64,000 nucleotides of DNA. It comes from Prochilodus magdalenae. Its lineage: Eukaryota > Chordata > Actinopteri > Characiformes > Prochilodontidae. A program made the translations under genes and the position numbers. The first letter of the stretch is position 1. Every line of letters begins with the position of its first letter. Below, in pieces: positions 26,886 to 39,040 of this stretch. The DNA lies in the NCBI GenBank assembly GCA_024036415.1, contig JAMWET010006793.1:329501-393500 (forward strand), given 5' to 3'. The notes under the pieces were generated by a model. That model had not been told where the DNA came from. It was given only the letters and a program-made list of their open reading frames with translations, and did no database searches.

Positions 26886-28979
26886 TGCCAAATGAAAAAT
26901 ATCTTGTTCTTTTGTTTTTACCTTTAGCTGTGTGGATGACATTTTTACAATTATTACCATTAGCAGCATTATCAACAGTGACCGGCACCATTTACCCATT
27001 ATTATTTTCAGTACTTTCTGTGTCATCTCCCCTTCACTGTGACCTAGTGGGCCGTCACCATCATATAATGATCTTGAGAAATGCTTGTCCAACTGTTGCT
27101 AGTCAGGGCAACTTTGCTAAAAGTGGTGATGCTGCATTTGATTGGTGTCTTAAACTGGGAAATACCAGTCGTCCCACTTATAATCTGCATTATATTTATA
27201 AGTCATGTTTACAACTGGTGACAGGTAAACTCTGGATTCTTGTGATACACAAATTTGCAAGACATATAACTTTTTATCTAAGTGAGAAACACTAACTTGC
27301 ACTGAATGTGTAAAATTATAAAACGGATGTGCTTCTGTCAGCTCTACATGCATACATCCACGTGCATCTGATATTCTGACATTGCCTACCTAATTGACGG
27401 AAATTCAACAGCTGAGAACGGATGTAGCTCTTCTACTACAGATGCCGTCACATCTCTCTGACACCCCCAGAGTTTCCTTCCCGGTTAGTTTTTCCCTCAT
27501 TTCCCCTCGCTGCTAACGAGAAAGACTGATGTGTTAACGAGGTGCTAGCCATGCCTGTGGATCTCGCTAAAGGCCACATTCAGAGGTGCAGCCTTCTTTA
27601 CAACAAATAAACCTTCCACACCCATTATACTTTTTGTTGTCTTTCACAAAATGGATCGGAGCCTATAGAAAACAAAACCTATGTGGAATTGAAGCACGAA
27701 TACATGAAAATGCATATTTAAGAAGTGATAAATAAAATAATTTTTTATTAATTTTACAGGTACCTTGTTCTTGGAACCCTAACGATTAGGATGCCGCTCA
27801 CTGGCATATCTACAAGAGTCACTGGCAATCTACGACCTTTAAACCTTAACCAGGCAGATTTTTCCTCATGTAATTGGCCCCTCCTCTTAGAAACTGAAAA
27901 GTAACTGGTTGATTTCTCTGTCACTTCGTACTTATTCTGACTACTTTTCTCAGTTAACGTAACGCATTTGGCATTTTCTTCGGCTCCTGACTGTCAACTA
28001 ATCACTGTTAATTCATCAAGACGGTTAATCAATATGGTTTTTAATAAACCTTTACTAGTAATAACAAAAGCTGGAGTGATCGGCAAACAATATAATAAAT
28101 TACATTTTACTATTAGCTACAGCTTTTCATTGGACCGACACCCTCACACTGGAAAACAAAAGTAACATGTTAAAACTCGTGGTAGCTGAAGTATGCAAGT
28201 CTGTGTCGTTGATGTGTATCCTAACATGAACTGTTTCCTCCCACAGACCCTAAAGGAGAAGCTGTCCCTTCGAATTCCCACAACAGCAGCAGAAGAGGCA
28301 GACAACAATACTGCTACCACTACTGCCCTCACACACACATAACTGACATATCTAAATATAGGCTGACTGTTGTGTTTGTCACCATGTTTGCCGCTGTGTT
28401 TTGCTTTATTGTGAGCAGAGTTTCTGTCAACTCCTGTCAGTAGTATTATAGACTGTGGCCATTACTCCATCATGAATTCTTGTCCAGGACATTACATGGT
28501 CGTTTGCTGGTTTGCTCAGATAATAAGACTTCATGCTTCATTTAACTGGATTCAAGAAACAAGCATGTAATTAGTCTCGGCCTTCGATGCTTTGCCCATA
28601 CATAGACAAAGCGCCTGGTATTTCTTTCTAAGCTAAGCTGCCTTCTTTCAGTTTCATACTGACTGAACATGTGATTGTAAGTAGCTGGCCAATTTGCCAG
28701 ACCTGGACTGACTGTTCAGAGAGAGAGGTAGTTTTAAGACCAGGAGAAACGCAGTGCAATATCGCAGCATCACCTTTGCAAGCTAATCAATAGTCGCTGG
28801 TTATGTTGCGTGACAATGATTTTTGCCTCTCCTGTCATAGTAAAGTGGTAAATTGAACCAGCAGAGCAGACCAAGCATGATTGTTAGTAGCTGATATTTT
28901 GTTGACATTAATAAATGTCATAACGTATTTTTTTACTGGCCTGGTACAGTAAGTACAGCCAATAATGGCAATCAATAAT

Positions 28980-29234
28980 ATATCGTCGCTGTCCAAAGAA
29001 AAACAGGTATCTCCAAAATGGCAACTTTACAGTAGATGCCAAAAACCTCATTCGATTTTAATGCAAGTCAATGGAACCAGACATCCCTCTGAGCACTTCT
29101 GGGTAATTTCAGTTGGTTCATTCATCATGCAAATCTCACAAAGTGTAAACGGCAGTGGCTGTTTTTAAATGATGCATACAAGTCAAAATGGACAAAAATG
29201 GAGATGCATGTTTTTCATTGGACAGCGACGATAT
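28980..29234. mobile_element. 255-bp MITE, copy 2
   Basis: ATATCGTCGCTGTCCAAAG at the left and TTGGACAGCGACGATAT at the right. It is inverted relative to copy 1. The interior carries AAACCTCATTCGATTTTAATG and GGTTCATTCATCATG, as in the other copies. Confidence 0.87.
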
Positions 29235-29814
29235 GAGATCAATGACACACACAAATTGTGATGTTTGATAATGTGTCGATATTCAGTATGTTATATAGAT
29301 TTTTGATACTAAAGTTAAAAATAAACCCAACTTTGGATGACTTAAACATTAAAATATAAAAAGGTTTTAATTTTACACTGCATATATTGGTTAGGCCATG
29401 CTAGCATTCTAACACATTCTAAGAATCATATCCCATACAACTTATGAGCAACTCTAGAAAAGCCAGTCATTTGTAGGGATGGCTCGGAATGTTTAGATAT
29501 TCAAGCAGTCATTAGGGTTTTAAAAGCTGAACGGTAAAGTCATTTTTTAAAACACAGCAAAACAAACTTCTGCCCCAGTGTAGTGGGCAAGGGTGTACTC
29601 AGATGCGTAGATTGGATCACTGATGGAAGCACATGAGAGACTCTTGCACAAACTGGCCTGGCTCTCTCTTTATGGGTAGCGAATATGGGTGTCAGATATT
29701 CATGAAAATAATTGTAACCGTTTATAGAAATGTCTGATTTAACTATACCAAGGCTGGGCAAAATTAATAAATCTGAACCTGTCCTGCACTTGTTGCAAGA
29801 TTCCATTATGAAAT

Positions 29815-29935
29815 CTTGTCTCTCCAAAAAAATAAAAAAAATATCTGGAAGTTAATGGAACAAGACTTTTTTCTTTCCATCCACTTTTGGAACATTTTTA
29901 TTGGTTCATTCATCACAGAATCTAGAAAACTGGTA
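29815..29935. mobile_element. decayed partial copy of the 255-bp MITE
   Basis: The order TCTCCAAAA, TTAATGGAACAAGAC, CACTTTTGGAACATTTTTA, TTGGTTCATTCATCA matches the left half of copy 2 with many changes. Both termini are lost. Confidence 0.55.
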
Positions 29936-31472
29936 CATATCCTAGATTATTCCTATATTTTGTTTTTTTTCTTGGGGTCTGCTTTTGACATTTCTGTTTA
30001 TGTATCAAAAACATATATATAAAAAGTGATCGTGGCTCTGATTGGCTCCCCCTTTATTTAAAGAGCAGAAAGAGCTAAACCACTGCTTATATGTTTAATG
30101 TAAATTGGTGGAATATATAAGAAAACGTTGGTGTTGGTTTTTGCGACATCACAAAAATGATGTCATAAACCATCATAAATTAACAGGCAAGCTTCTGTTC
30201 AGAGAGCAACTCAGAACAAATAACAGCGTGAACTTGTTTTTAATTATAAATGATCAGTTCCTGGTATGAGTGTCAACCACTGTACCGCGTTATTATTGGT
30301 TCTTGTTATTGCCTCAGAAATTGCACATTACAGATTCCTTTCCAAGACATCACATGGCTCCTCGTTGGTCAAGCAGGTTTGCTTAGACATCTCGAATGGG
30401 AGCTTCTGCTAATGCAACGGTCAACAAGGAACAAGCGTGAGAACAAGCAACAAGCAATCAGTTGTTATGGTGAACACGTAATTAAAGGATCAGTTCATTA
30501 ATTACACATAAGCAAGTTGAGACCTACTTCCAGTTTAACAATGCTAGCCAAAGAAGCTCTGTGTCTTTCACTTCTCGTCAAACATGCCTGGAATTTTTGT
30601 GTGCATGCATACGCACACATGCTCCCAAAATAACCTTACCTAACACTTGCGATAGCGAAAGAAATGGTGTCTGATAAAACTAATTAAAAGGTGTTAGAGC
30701 TGCAATTACAGTGAGGAAGTCTCTAAAGTGGAAAGAAATGTCATACTCAACACAAAACCCGCATTAGAGACTCACAAGCTCCCAACCTGGGAATAAAACT
30801 ATATGACCGACACTTTCCCAGTTAAAATGGTGTAAATTAAATACGGGAAAATGAGGCCACTGCTAAGCTTATATATCCATTTAACCTCATGTTTATGGAA
30901 AATGTACTTAACAGACTGCCAAATCCCATATGAAATAGAGCATGTGAATCATATATCAGACAATTAACACTGTAGTAGTGTTTTCATTTCCAATTGTTAG
31001 ACAGAATAAATGTTGCTAACAAAAAAAAATAGTTTTATAAGGAAAAATAAATAGTTTATTTAATTCTAGTTTGCAGAAAAACTGACTTTCAATAATTAAA
31101 CAACATTGCAGCTGAATTTGAAGTATTGACAATGAACATATTTGCATATTAATTTATTAAAGCATGTATATATCATCAGAAATCCGACTGATCACCACTG
31201 TCCTGAGAAAACAAGTCACCACAATTACATAAAGTACAAATAATTTACCACTCAGATGCCCAATCATTCAGTCATCAATCAATGTAGAAATATAGTTTAT
31301 TTTGTAATGTATTGTGTACATATAGGCCAATGAGCCAATGTAGGTCCTCTACAGTCAGTTTTGAAAGATTATTTTTGCTATTGTAACAGCTAAGCGTTCT
31401 CATCCAAGTGTGTCACATGATCTGGATTTAGTGTCAGTTTGAAAGGGTGTGGTGGCACTTCATGTCACCTAG

Positions 31473-31486
31473 CCAGCAGGTGGAAA
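31473..31486 (+). promoter_or_regulatory. CTCF-like motif near exon 1
   Basis: CCAGCAGGTGGAAA matches 12 of 14 positions of the consensus CCASYAGRKGGCRS. Occupancy is unknown. Confidence 0.25.
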
Positions 31487-32094
31487 GCGGCTAGGCACCA
31501 GTCCAAAATAAGTCCTATACACATATTCAACATATTATTATTATTATTAATAAGTCATAAGTCATTAAAAAAAGCAATAAAAGCTAACAAACTATCGTTC
31601 TAAGTGTATCTCGATGTAACCAAAGTTCATTCCAAATCCTTACGCCCTGTTTCTATTGGCTGTCACAACATGCTGGCACTATGTAAACTGTGGCTGAGTG
31701 ACATTCTTAACATTAAGCAACAAGGTGCACGTATGACATCAACAGTGATCGTTTCAATACTCAGAAAACCAGACTTAAAGCCCCCAGAGTGAAATATCAC
31801 AGTGTCTGAGAGGCCAGCCTGTAGAAGGCATGGGCACAGGTGCACCTGATAGTCTCCAGGGGGGGGTTTGGGCCTTCACCTCCAGCCTGGGGAGCTCAGG
31901 TTACAGCTCCTCTAACATGTTCTAGCTATAAGTCTACATGTTCTGCCTATAGCAGTATGTAAAATGATAGAGAACAGAGCCATAAGCTCCTAAAGCAGCA
32001 CAGTCTGGAGCTGGAGCAGGTGATACAGATGTGCTCTCTTAGGTTTCATGAATTCAGGTGTGTGTGCAGGTAAAAACCAGTAAAGCCAACTCAC

Positions 32095-32266
32095 CAACAG
32101 TGGCCACCGTGTCAAAATCGTCCAGAGAATAAGTCCTATTGTTGGCCACTGATAAGGGCGCTGCTCCTCCAGCAGATAAGGCTGGACTGCTGGCCTCTGT
32201 CCTGCTAGTCTCCCGGTATGGACTGCCCTCATTGTTCGGTCCAGCCTTGGCTTTTGTTGTTGCCAT
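32095..32266 (-). CDS. prkx: prkx coding exon 1 (start codon, N-terminal tail)
   Basis: This exon encodes residues 1-57 and the first base of Gly58 of a PKA-type Ser/Thr kinase (PRKX family). The ATG at 32266 has A at -3 and G at +4, a good vertebrate context, and no upstream in-frame Met gives a better match. Residues 1-45 are low-complexity (Ala, Ser, Gly, Thr), as expected of the poorly conserved PRKX tail. Residues 46-58 (YSLDDFDTVATVG) are the family-typical entry to the kinase domain, close to YSLQDFDTLATVG in mammalian PRKX as I remember it. The exon ends at a GTGAGT donor in phase 1, which fits the next exon exactly. The kinase phosphorylates Ser/Thr substrates and is controlled by cAMP-bound regulatory subunits; that is family knowledge, not visible here. 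Confidence 0.93.
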
Positions 32267-32269
32267 CTT

Positions 32270-32960
32270 CCAGCTGTGAGTTTGGCAGCTACAACAACTC
32301 CAGCACCGTGTTACCGGATAATGTCCTTTTATAACGATGTTATCCCCGCTTCCTTTCCTACCGGGCTACGGAGGCCGTTGTAGTCGTTACTGACTTAACG
32401 GACGCTGGACTGTCTGGTTTAAACGGAGGTAAACGTCTCCTTTGTTGACGCGGACCTGAGTGTAACCCTGGTACAGCATGATAGCTAACGAGGCGAATGA
32501 CTAGCTAACATAACAGAGCTAGCGTGTCTCGTTTGGTACACAAATCCCAACCGTAGCCCATGTCACTGTAAACGTCCATTACTCACTCACTCAGTACTTT
32601 AAACAGGACCAGCGGCTGGTGGGAGCAGAGCAGACCGTCAACAAAGGCAGGAGTGGCAGACAGGGGGTAAAAACTTCATGAAGACAGTGGAAATTCCCCC
32701 GTTGCAAACGCCAGCTCGTTAGCTGCGGGTCCCTGACAGACTTTGCCAAATATTCAAGACATTTAAATAATTAACTTCCCCTTTACTTCCCTCAAAAACC
32801 GAAACCCGAACCCGGTTTCTAGCCTCCTCCTCCGTTAAAACAGCTCACTCAGCGGTAAGGAAGCGGAGAAGCGCTTGAAAAAATGACCGACAGCCTTATT
32901 AACCAATGGAACGCGGAACATGTGGCGAAACAACCAATCGTGTGAGGGAGAGGCGGGGCA
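32270..32960 (-). promoter_or_regulatory. prkx 5' UTR / CpG-rich promoter region
   Basis: This stretch is clearly richer in CpG than the AT-rich surroundings and lies directly upstream of the exon 1 start codon. No TATA box stands out. Two CCAAT boxes (32903-32907 and 32934-32938) sit about 640-670 bp upstream of the ATG. The exact transcription start and any 5' UTR intron cannot be seen. A housekeeping-type CpG promoter is inferred. Confidence 0.6.
32903..32938. promoter_or_regulatory. paired CCAAT boxes (NF-Y type)
   Basis: CCAAT occurs at 32903-32907 (AACCAATGGA) and 32934-32938 (CAACCAATCG), same strand, 31 bp apart, or close to three helical turns. Both match the NF-Y core with good flanks. 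Binding is inferred. Confidence 0.5.
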
Positions 32961-33199
32961 TAGCTTGAAGGACGGCCCCGTGAGTGTTTTCCCAGTGAAG
33001 CCTTTGCACATGTTGACGACGTAGCACTCAGACCACACCCTGGGAAATGTAGGCTGGTGAAAGGATGCAGTTTAGGAATGTAGCCTTTGCCATACTGCTG
33101 TGCCGCAAGAGCAAGACCACACCTGGTGGACCGGAAGAGAGCAATTTGATGACTGGTCACTAATTAATCAATCAGAACAAACCCAACCAATAATCAGTT

Positions 33200-34140
33200 C
33201 TTTACTGTAGAAAAAAGATAACAACAATATTTTAAGATAACACTTACTGATCTGAAAGAAAATCCCAGTGTAGACCATGAGTTACAGGGTGGAGCTATTA
33301 ACAACAGATCATAACAGTAAGCAGGGTCGATGTGGATATATGTGGTATGTATTAAGAAGGATACATACATATATAAATATATATATTAATCAGAATAAAT
33401 ACAGCTAGGATTACAGAAGACCTATTAACTACAAGTTAATAAGTGAACCAAGCACATATAAGTACATATAAGTACGTATGTGAAGTATGCAATGTACAAA
33501 TGTGCAGGAGCCTTGGTGGATATTGCACTAATAAACATATTAAGAGATAAAAAAGGTATGTCTTGATACATAAATGAGCATGTGCAAGACATTAGCAAGA
33601 GCAGTATATCAATTACTGCACTGATAAAGATAAGAGGTAGTAAAGACTATTAATAAGTATACTCTATAAAACTGTGTAAGTGCCATCATTCTCATGAACA
33701 GCTGACCCCTACAGTGCACATAACATATCGCCATAAACACATACAGTCGTTTTTCAGGACACTTCTCTCACTTCCTGTTCTGGCTGTACTGGATTTCTTA
33801 TTTATCTTATTTATCTTAGTAACAGATCGGAAATTCTCTATCCTCTGTACTTACTGTCTCAGATTGGTGCTTCTTCTTGTACTCCACTTTTATAAGTCTT
33901 AATCTGCTTCTACATCTACCAGCACTTTAATATTCATATACATTCATATACAGCTCCGTACACTGTAAGGTTTACAGGTATGTTAGGTATGGTGTGTGTG
34001 TGGGTGGGGGGCGTTGTACTGTGTGTAATGCTGTCACTCTCTATTCACTGTGAGCTACTGTAAACAATAACAAATTCCTTGTATGTGTGAACATATTTGG
34101 CCAATAAAGCTTGATTCTGATTCTGTATATACACAGTACA
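33200..34140 (+). mobile_element. LINE 3' untranslated region (truncated)
   Basis: The stretch ends with TTTGGCCAATAAAGCTTGATTCTGATTCTG, read in short pieces as TTGGCCAATAAAGC plus GATTCTGATTCTG, the typical 3' end of a teleost non-LTR retrotransposon. The preceding sequence (TATTGCACTAATAAACATAT, TGCAATGTACAAATGTGCAG) looks like LINE 3' UTR. No reverse transcriptase remains. Confidence 0.5.
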
Positions 34141-34739
34141 TGTGCCTGTATATGTATATACTCTATATAGACACAGTATGTGCCTATATATAATAAATAT
34201 ATACTGGTCTGTGCTAACCTATTAGTTTGTCGCTTTTAATAGTACTCCATTACAGTTAGTACTTCTATGCACTACAAAACCAAAGTCCACACACATATGT
34301 TTAATATAAGTGTTTAACATATCAAGTTTTTAAAGGAGCAAACTTATATATACATATACATTGGTATATTTAAATTAGTCAAAACTGAGTCACCTTCCAT
34401 GTTTAAGGTGGTAGTAACTTCAAGCTCTTGCAGATAGTGCTGCACAAGCACAGGGTTATAAATACCTATGAGGTGAGTGTTGGGATCCATAGATTGAGAA
34501 GAGGTGCTCCAATGCAGTGTATGTCAAGTAGATCCAATGCAGATGTTATTGACTGGCTAAAAGAAGTAATTGTATTTCAAAGACCATAGTGTGAAGGGAG
34601 TGGCTGAATCTGCAGGTGTATGGAAGAGTAAGGTCATACGGGTCTACCAGCAGAGGCAGAAATCCCAGTCTACTGGAAACTCTGCTCAGAATTGTGCCTG
34701 GGAAGGGATCCACCAAATCTGGCACTAACTGCGCAGTTC

Positions 34740-34852
34740 TTTGATGCAAAGGAGGCTGAACATTGATGTGTCCTACATCCAGAAACTTGTCCAGTCCATG
34801 CCCAATCAATCTGTAGCTGTTATTTGTGCTTGTGGAGGCAGTACATGCTACT
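34740..34852 (+). pseudogene. Tc1-like transposase C-terminus remnant (T4)
   Basis: The frame reads YIQKLVQSMPNQSVAVICAC then GGSTCY, matching the usual end of Tc1 transposases (SMPRR-AVI-A-GG-T-Y). Upstream sequence is too decayed to read. It abuts MITE copy 3. Confidence 0.45.
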
Positions 34853-34854
34853 GC

Positions 34855-35109
34855 ATATCTTCGCTGTCCAATGAAAAACATGTATCTCCACTTTTGTCCA
34901 TTTTTACTTTTGTGCATTATTTGAACACACCAGCTGCTGTTTACACCGAGTGAGAATCTCATGATGACTGGACCAAGAGAAATGGCCCAGAAGTGTTTGG
35001 AAAGATGTCTGGTTCCATTGATTTACATTACAGTTAAATGAGGTTTTTGGCCTCTACTGTAAAGTTGCCATTTTGGAGATACTTGTTTTTCTTTGGACAG
35101 CGACGATAT
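34855..35109. mobile_element. 255-bp MITE, copy 3
   Basis: ATATCTTCGCTGTCCAATG to TTTGGACAGCGACGATAT. Inside the right arm TTACAGT (35028-35034) pairs with ACTGTAA (35056-35062), with GAGG/CCTC inside, forming a subterminal hairpin also visible in other copies. Confidence 0.88.
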
Positions 35110-35279
35110 GTTTGTCACAGATAACACATTTATGTCTGGTAAGCATATAACTGACACAATAATTAATTATATCCAATTAAGTTTAATGGAAGATGAAGGG
35201 ATGGACATAAAAGCAAAATGTTGTTTTTTTTATCCTTCGATTTACAGGTGGTAAAGATTTATTCAAATCACCTCATATC

Positions 35280-35835
35280 ACCCATGTGAAAAAGTAATTG
35301 CCTCCCTAAACCTACTACTAGTTACTGGTAATTGCTATTCACTGGTTGTGCCGCATTTGGCAGTACCAATTGCAATCAAACATTAGCAACTTTTTTTATA
35401 GACATCACTGTGGAGGAATTCCAGTGACTCTTCTTTGCAGAACTGTTTTAATTTAGCTACACTGAAGGTGTTTCCAGCATGAACTGCCTGTTTAAGGCCT
35501 GGCCATAGCATTCCAATGGGATTTAACTCAGGACTTAGTCTTGGGCACTCCAAAACTTTAGAGGTGAACTTGCCTGGGGCACTTCAGATCATTGTCCTGA
35601 GGCAAACCCAAGTTAGCTGTAGGTCACAAACTGAGGGGCGGACGTTCTCCTTTAGGATTTTCTGAGAGAGAGCAGAATTAATGGTCCATCAGAGCAGAAT
35701 TAATCCGTCAATAATGACTAGTCATCCAGGCCCTGCAGGAGAAAAGCAGCCACATAACCACTACCATGTTTTACTGTTGGTATTATATTCTCATGGTGGA
35801 ACGTGGTGTTGGCTTGATGCCAGATGTAACTACTG
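35280..35835 (-). pseudogene. Tc1-like transposase relic (T5)
   Basis: From the end AAAAAGTAATTGCCTCCC onward, the minus strand holds decayed Tc1 transposase sequence. Plus-strand phrases such as CAGCATGAACTGCCTGTTTA, CATTCCAATGGGATTTAACT, GATCATTGTCCTG and CCACTACCATGTTTTACTGT are the antisense of the AGKP, NPIE, QDND and VKYGG regions of a common fish family. Stops and indels throughout; the other end was not found. Confidence 0.65.
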
Positions 35836-36464
35836 TAGATGAAAGTGATATATGAAGTGTCCCATATGTACAGTATATAGCCTACTACCGTTCATAATAT
35901 GTTCATGTTGAATTAATGAGTATAAAAACACACAAACCAATTTAATTACATGCTGATTCCAGTCAGTTTATAATATAATGTGCTGTGGAAATGTAGGGCC
36001 GCTGGTGAAAGGAGGCCATGGAGAAAGGCATCCAAGATGCGTGCACTCAGAGACTGTCCTAAAATACTCAATTAGAGCAGCTGCTGGCTTCTCCGGCAAC
36101 TCTTTAGATACGCTAGCATGCTCAGGGCGAGACACACATACGCACACACAGAGGCTCTTATACTCACTGACTTACTGACCCACTGGCAAACAGTCTCTCA
36201 TACTCCACTGTGGACTCCTTGTCTATACGCCTGTGTACGCCATAGTTCCTTATTAGACTGACCCAGAGAAATGCCATTTAAAACAATATAACTCAGAACT
36301 GGACAGGCAGTATTGACTTGGTCAGGACGAATCTTTGCACGAAGTTCAGTTCTTAAAATGTTTTTAAATGTAGAACACACGTAAATCCATATGTGAGTGG
36401 ATGAACACTCAGTTCCTCACTTTAAAGTGCTACATAAATGAGTTTTTTTACAAAAATAAAAGGG

Positions 36465-36512
36465 CATTACTGTCCAAAGAAAAAACGGTATCTCCATTTT
36501 TATTGTTCGTTA
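36465..36512. mobile_element. solo end of the 255-bp MITE
   Basis: ACTGTCCAAAGAAAAAACGG then TATCTCCATTTTT matches one terminal arm only. Confidence 0.5.
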
Positions 36513-36599
36513 AACCATAAAATTTAATTATAAAAAATAAAATATTAAAAACTGATATAAGTTTTTATTTGGGCGGCAGGATTCATAATCCATAGCAGT

Positions 36600-37080
36600 A
36601 AAATAATAATCAATAGTTGTTAATGAATAAGCCAAAGTAATTTATGATTCAGGCCTAGTGATTAATGAATAATCATAAGACATTCTGCAATAATTTATCA
36701 GAGTTGCTGCATAATTCACAGTACTAAATCATCTATATTAATTACTAAATAATCAATAGTAGTAACTGAATAATCCTTTATAGTAGATGAATAATCAATA
36801 GTAGTAACTGAATAACCACATAAGTAATAATCAGTAGTAGTTATTGGATAATGTATAGTACATACAGAATAACCAATAGTAGTTATTGAATCATGCATAG
36901 TAGTAGCTGCATAATTTATTTTAGTTGCTGCAAAGTTTATCTTAGTTGTTGGATAATTTGAAGTAGGTACTAAGTAATTCATATTAGCCATTGGATAATT
37001 AGTTGTAGTTGCAGTTGCTGAATAACCCATAGTAGTTAATACATAGTCCATGATAGTTAATGAATAATTCATAATAGCGC
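36600..37080. repeat. degenerate 21-bp minisatellite
   Basis: Units resemble AATAATCAATAGTAGTAACTG. The period is 21 (three times seven), so substitutions leave long frames open: the minus-strand open frame at 36716-37072 is a run of degenerate seven-residue units (TTIDYSV-like). Confidence 0.75.
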
Positions 37081-37283
37081 ATTAATAATTAAGTTAAGCA
37101 CTGCAATTTTTGATAATGTACTCATTAATGTTAACTAATGCTCTAACTAATTAGTTAGAGTCTACACTTAATGTAAATTGCTACCCATAAAGCCTTTACA
37201 ACGCTCTATAGTGTTCTTATGACACATTCATATTTTGACAAATTGTAGTAGACGTAGTGTGGACCTTAACAAACACGGGGTCA

Positions 37284-37285
<2 letters not shown>

Positions 37286-37329
<44 letters not shown>

Positions 37330-37339
37330 ATATATATAA

Positions 37340-37417
<78 letters not shown>
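37286..37417 (+). repeat. compound (CT)n-(TA)n microsatellite
   Basis: About 19 CT units (37286-37324) are followed by about 90 bp of TA. It is likely to be length-variable. Confidence 0.95.
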
Positions 37418-37421
<4 letters not shown>

Positions 37422-38220
37422 CTCTGCCATATTGTTTCAAGGAGTAGTGGTGACATAAAGCACATCAGTCAAGTATGGCGCTTCATTAAATTTCAGTAGC
37501 TATCCGGCTAAACACGTATCATAGTCCGTGACAACTACCGAGGGTGTTGAAAGCTGTGCAGTCAGTTACAATGTGAAAACACCAGTTTGTCATTGCGATG
37601 GGGGTAGGCCTCATGGGCTGCAGTAACAGCAGTAGCAGTTTGCTAGAAGCTGCGTAGCAAGCTACTATTATTACTGCACCACGGTGTACACTGCAGTCAT
37701 TTCCTCTAGCCTACTTGTGCTAATCTCATGCTGTTGTGAAAGCGAGGTTTTCCGAGAAATGTCTATCATTCAGAGAAGTGCCACAGATCCTTTTCTTTTA
37801 TATCCTTTAGTTCTGCACTGCAGCTATGAGGCTAATGTAGCTAACTCAGTATGAAGTTGCATCATTGTGCAAACTGCCACCATGAATCATGGCACATTGT
37901 TGAATTCTTAAACAAGCCAACAAAGTGGGTCAACCTGTTAGTGCCAGCACCGTTGACAGACGGCTGCACGACACAGGCCTGCATGCACTCAGATCATTAC
38001 AATGACTGAACTTAACACTGCATCAGTGTCTCTAATGAATGCAATTGTGTCGTGCCAGACTGTCATGGAGTGACTCAGAAAGACAAAGGGTCATCATCAG
38101 TGAGGAGCCCCACATTGGTGAGGACGACAAGCGAATCTGTTTGTGGAGGCACTGTGGTTACCATGTTTGTTGTCACGCGTCACATGTCCAGAAGGCCTGG
38201 TGTCACTCCACCTTCCCACC

Positions 38221-38800
38221 TAGGGTGGCCATACGTCTGGTTTCAGGCCGGACAGTCTAGTTTTTCCGCTCCCAGTCCTTCGTCCGGCACGATACCTGGA
38301 CAGATGCCTACCAGTCCTCTTGTCCTCTTGACAATGTTATGTGTGTCACTGGCTCACATCCATGTCAAAAGACATGCCTTGTATTTCATTGGTTTACCAA
38401 GGTCTAGTAAGATTGCACTCGCATACTGGCTAACTGCAGGCCAATGAGTAAGTCCCATCTAATATCTGTCATCCATTACATTAGATTAGATTAGATTAGA
38501 TTAGATTCAACTTTATTGCCATTGTGCAGAGTACAGGTACAGAACCAATGAAATGCAGTTAGCATCCAACCAGAAGTGCAAGTACAGTATTATTTACATA
38601 AAGAGCCGAAGTAATAAATATATACATATATAAGCACATCTATATACATATATATGAATGTATAAGAGCAGCATTACAAATGAATGTTTCAACATTACAC
38701 TCTATTAGTGTATTTAAGTGCTATATGGGTAAGGTTATGATTCAATTTTTTTTCTAGTATCCTGCCCGACCCTCCAAGCCCCCCACTTAGGAACCATTAG
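38221..38800 (+). mobile_element. composite insertion inside family R relic
   Basis: It opens with TAGGGTGGCCATACGTCTGG, a common vertebrate repeat end. After 38475 it has five TTAGA units and CAACTTTATTGCCATTGTGC, GTACAGAACCAATGAAATGC, AACCAGAAGTGCAAG, typical of fish LINE 3' UTRs. The relic resumes near 38797 (CCATTAGGAACC). Confidence 0.5.
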
Positions 38801-38841
38801 GAACCTTTTCAACTCCATGTGGAGATATCTGGCATGTTGTG

Positions 38842-39040
38842 GTGTGTTGGTGTGGCTCAGGGGATAACACCACTACTCACCAGGAAGCTACCGTTCCATG
38901 TGGGAGACAGGGGTTCGATTCCCGTTCTGGGTGACTGTGCTGTGCTACACCGATAAAAGTCCTAACACTACATTGGCCTACCTGTAATATGATTAACCTT
39001 GTAAGCCGCTCTGGCTAATAGCGTCAGCTAAATGCCGTAG
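38842..39040 (+). mobile_element. tRNA-derived SINE with 8-bp target duplication
   Basis: Pol III A box TGGCTCAGGGG (38853-38863) and B box GGTTCGATTCC (38912-38922). The conserved fish tail GTAAGCCGCTCTGGCTAATA then GCTAAATGCCGTAG is present. Flanks ATGTTGTG (38834-38841) and ATGTTGCG (39041-39048) are an 8-bp target duplication with one difference. It is inserted in the family R relic. Confidence 0.82.

Larger units (their letters stand above)
14512..32094 (-). other. prkx intron 1 (17.6 kb)
   Basis: This is the large first intron, from the donor at 32094 to the acceptor at 14512. It holds a LINE-type 3' tail (15.7 kb), a two-unit tandem (16.1 kb), a deleted Tc1 copy (19.7 kb), one intact and one eroded 255-bp MITE (29.0 and 29.8 kb), a 14-bp minisatellite (26.5 kb) and microsatellites. 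Stretches 20.3-24.0 kb and 30.0-31.8 kb show no recognisable gene. The block at 24990-25310 is GC-balanced and free of repeats. Confidence 0.85.

Noticed and set aside
26663..27295. 210-codon plus-strand open frame, the longest in the window
   Set aside because: It starts in a T-run (poly-Phe), has no known motif, no splice pattern and lies in a repeat-like intronic stretch.
28440..30440. Apparent similarity between about 28480-28560 and 30330-30400
   Set aside because: Only short shared words; not convincing as a duplication by eye.
38853..38922. A and B boxes considered as a tRNA gene
   Set aside because: No cloverleaf with a plausible anticodon stem; it belongs to a SINE with target duplication.
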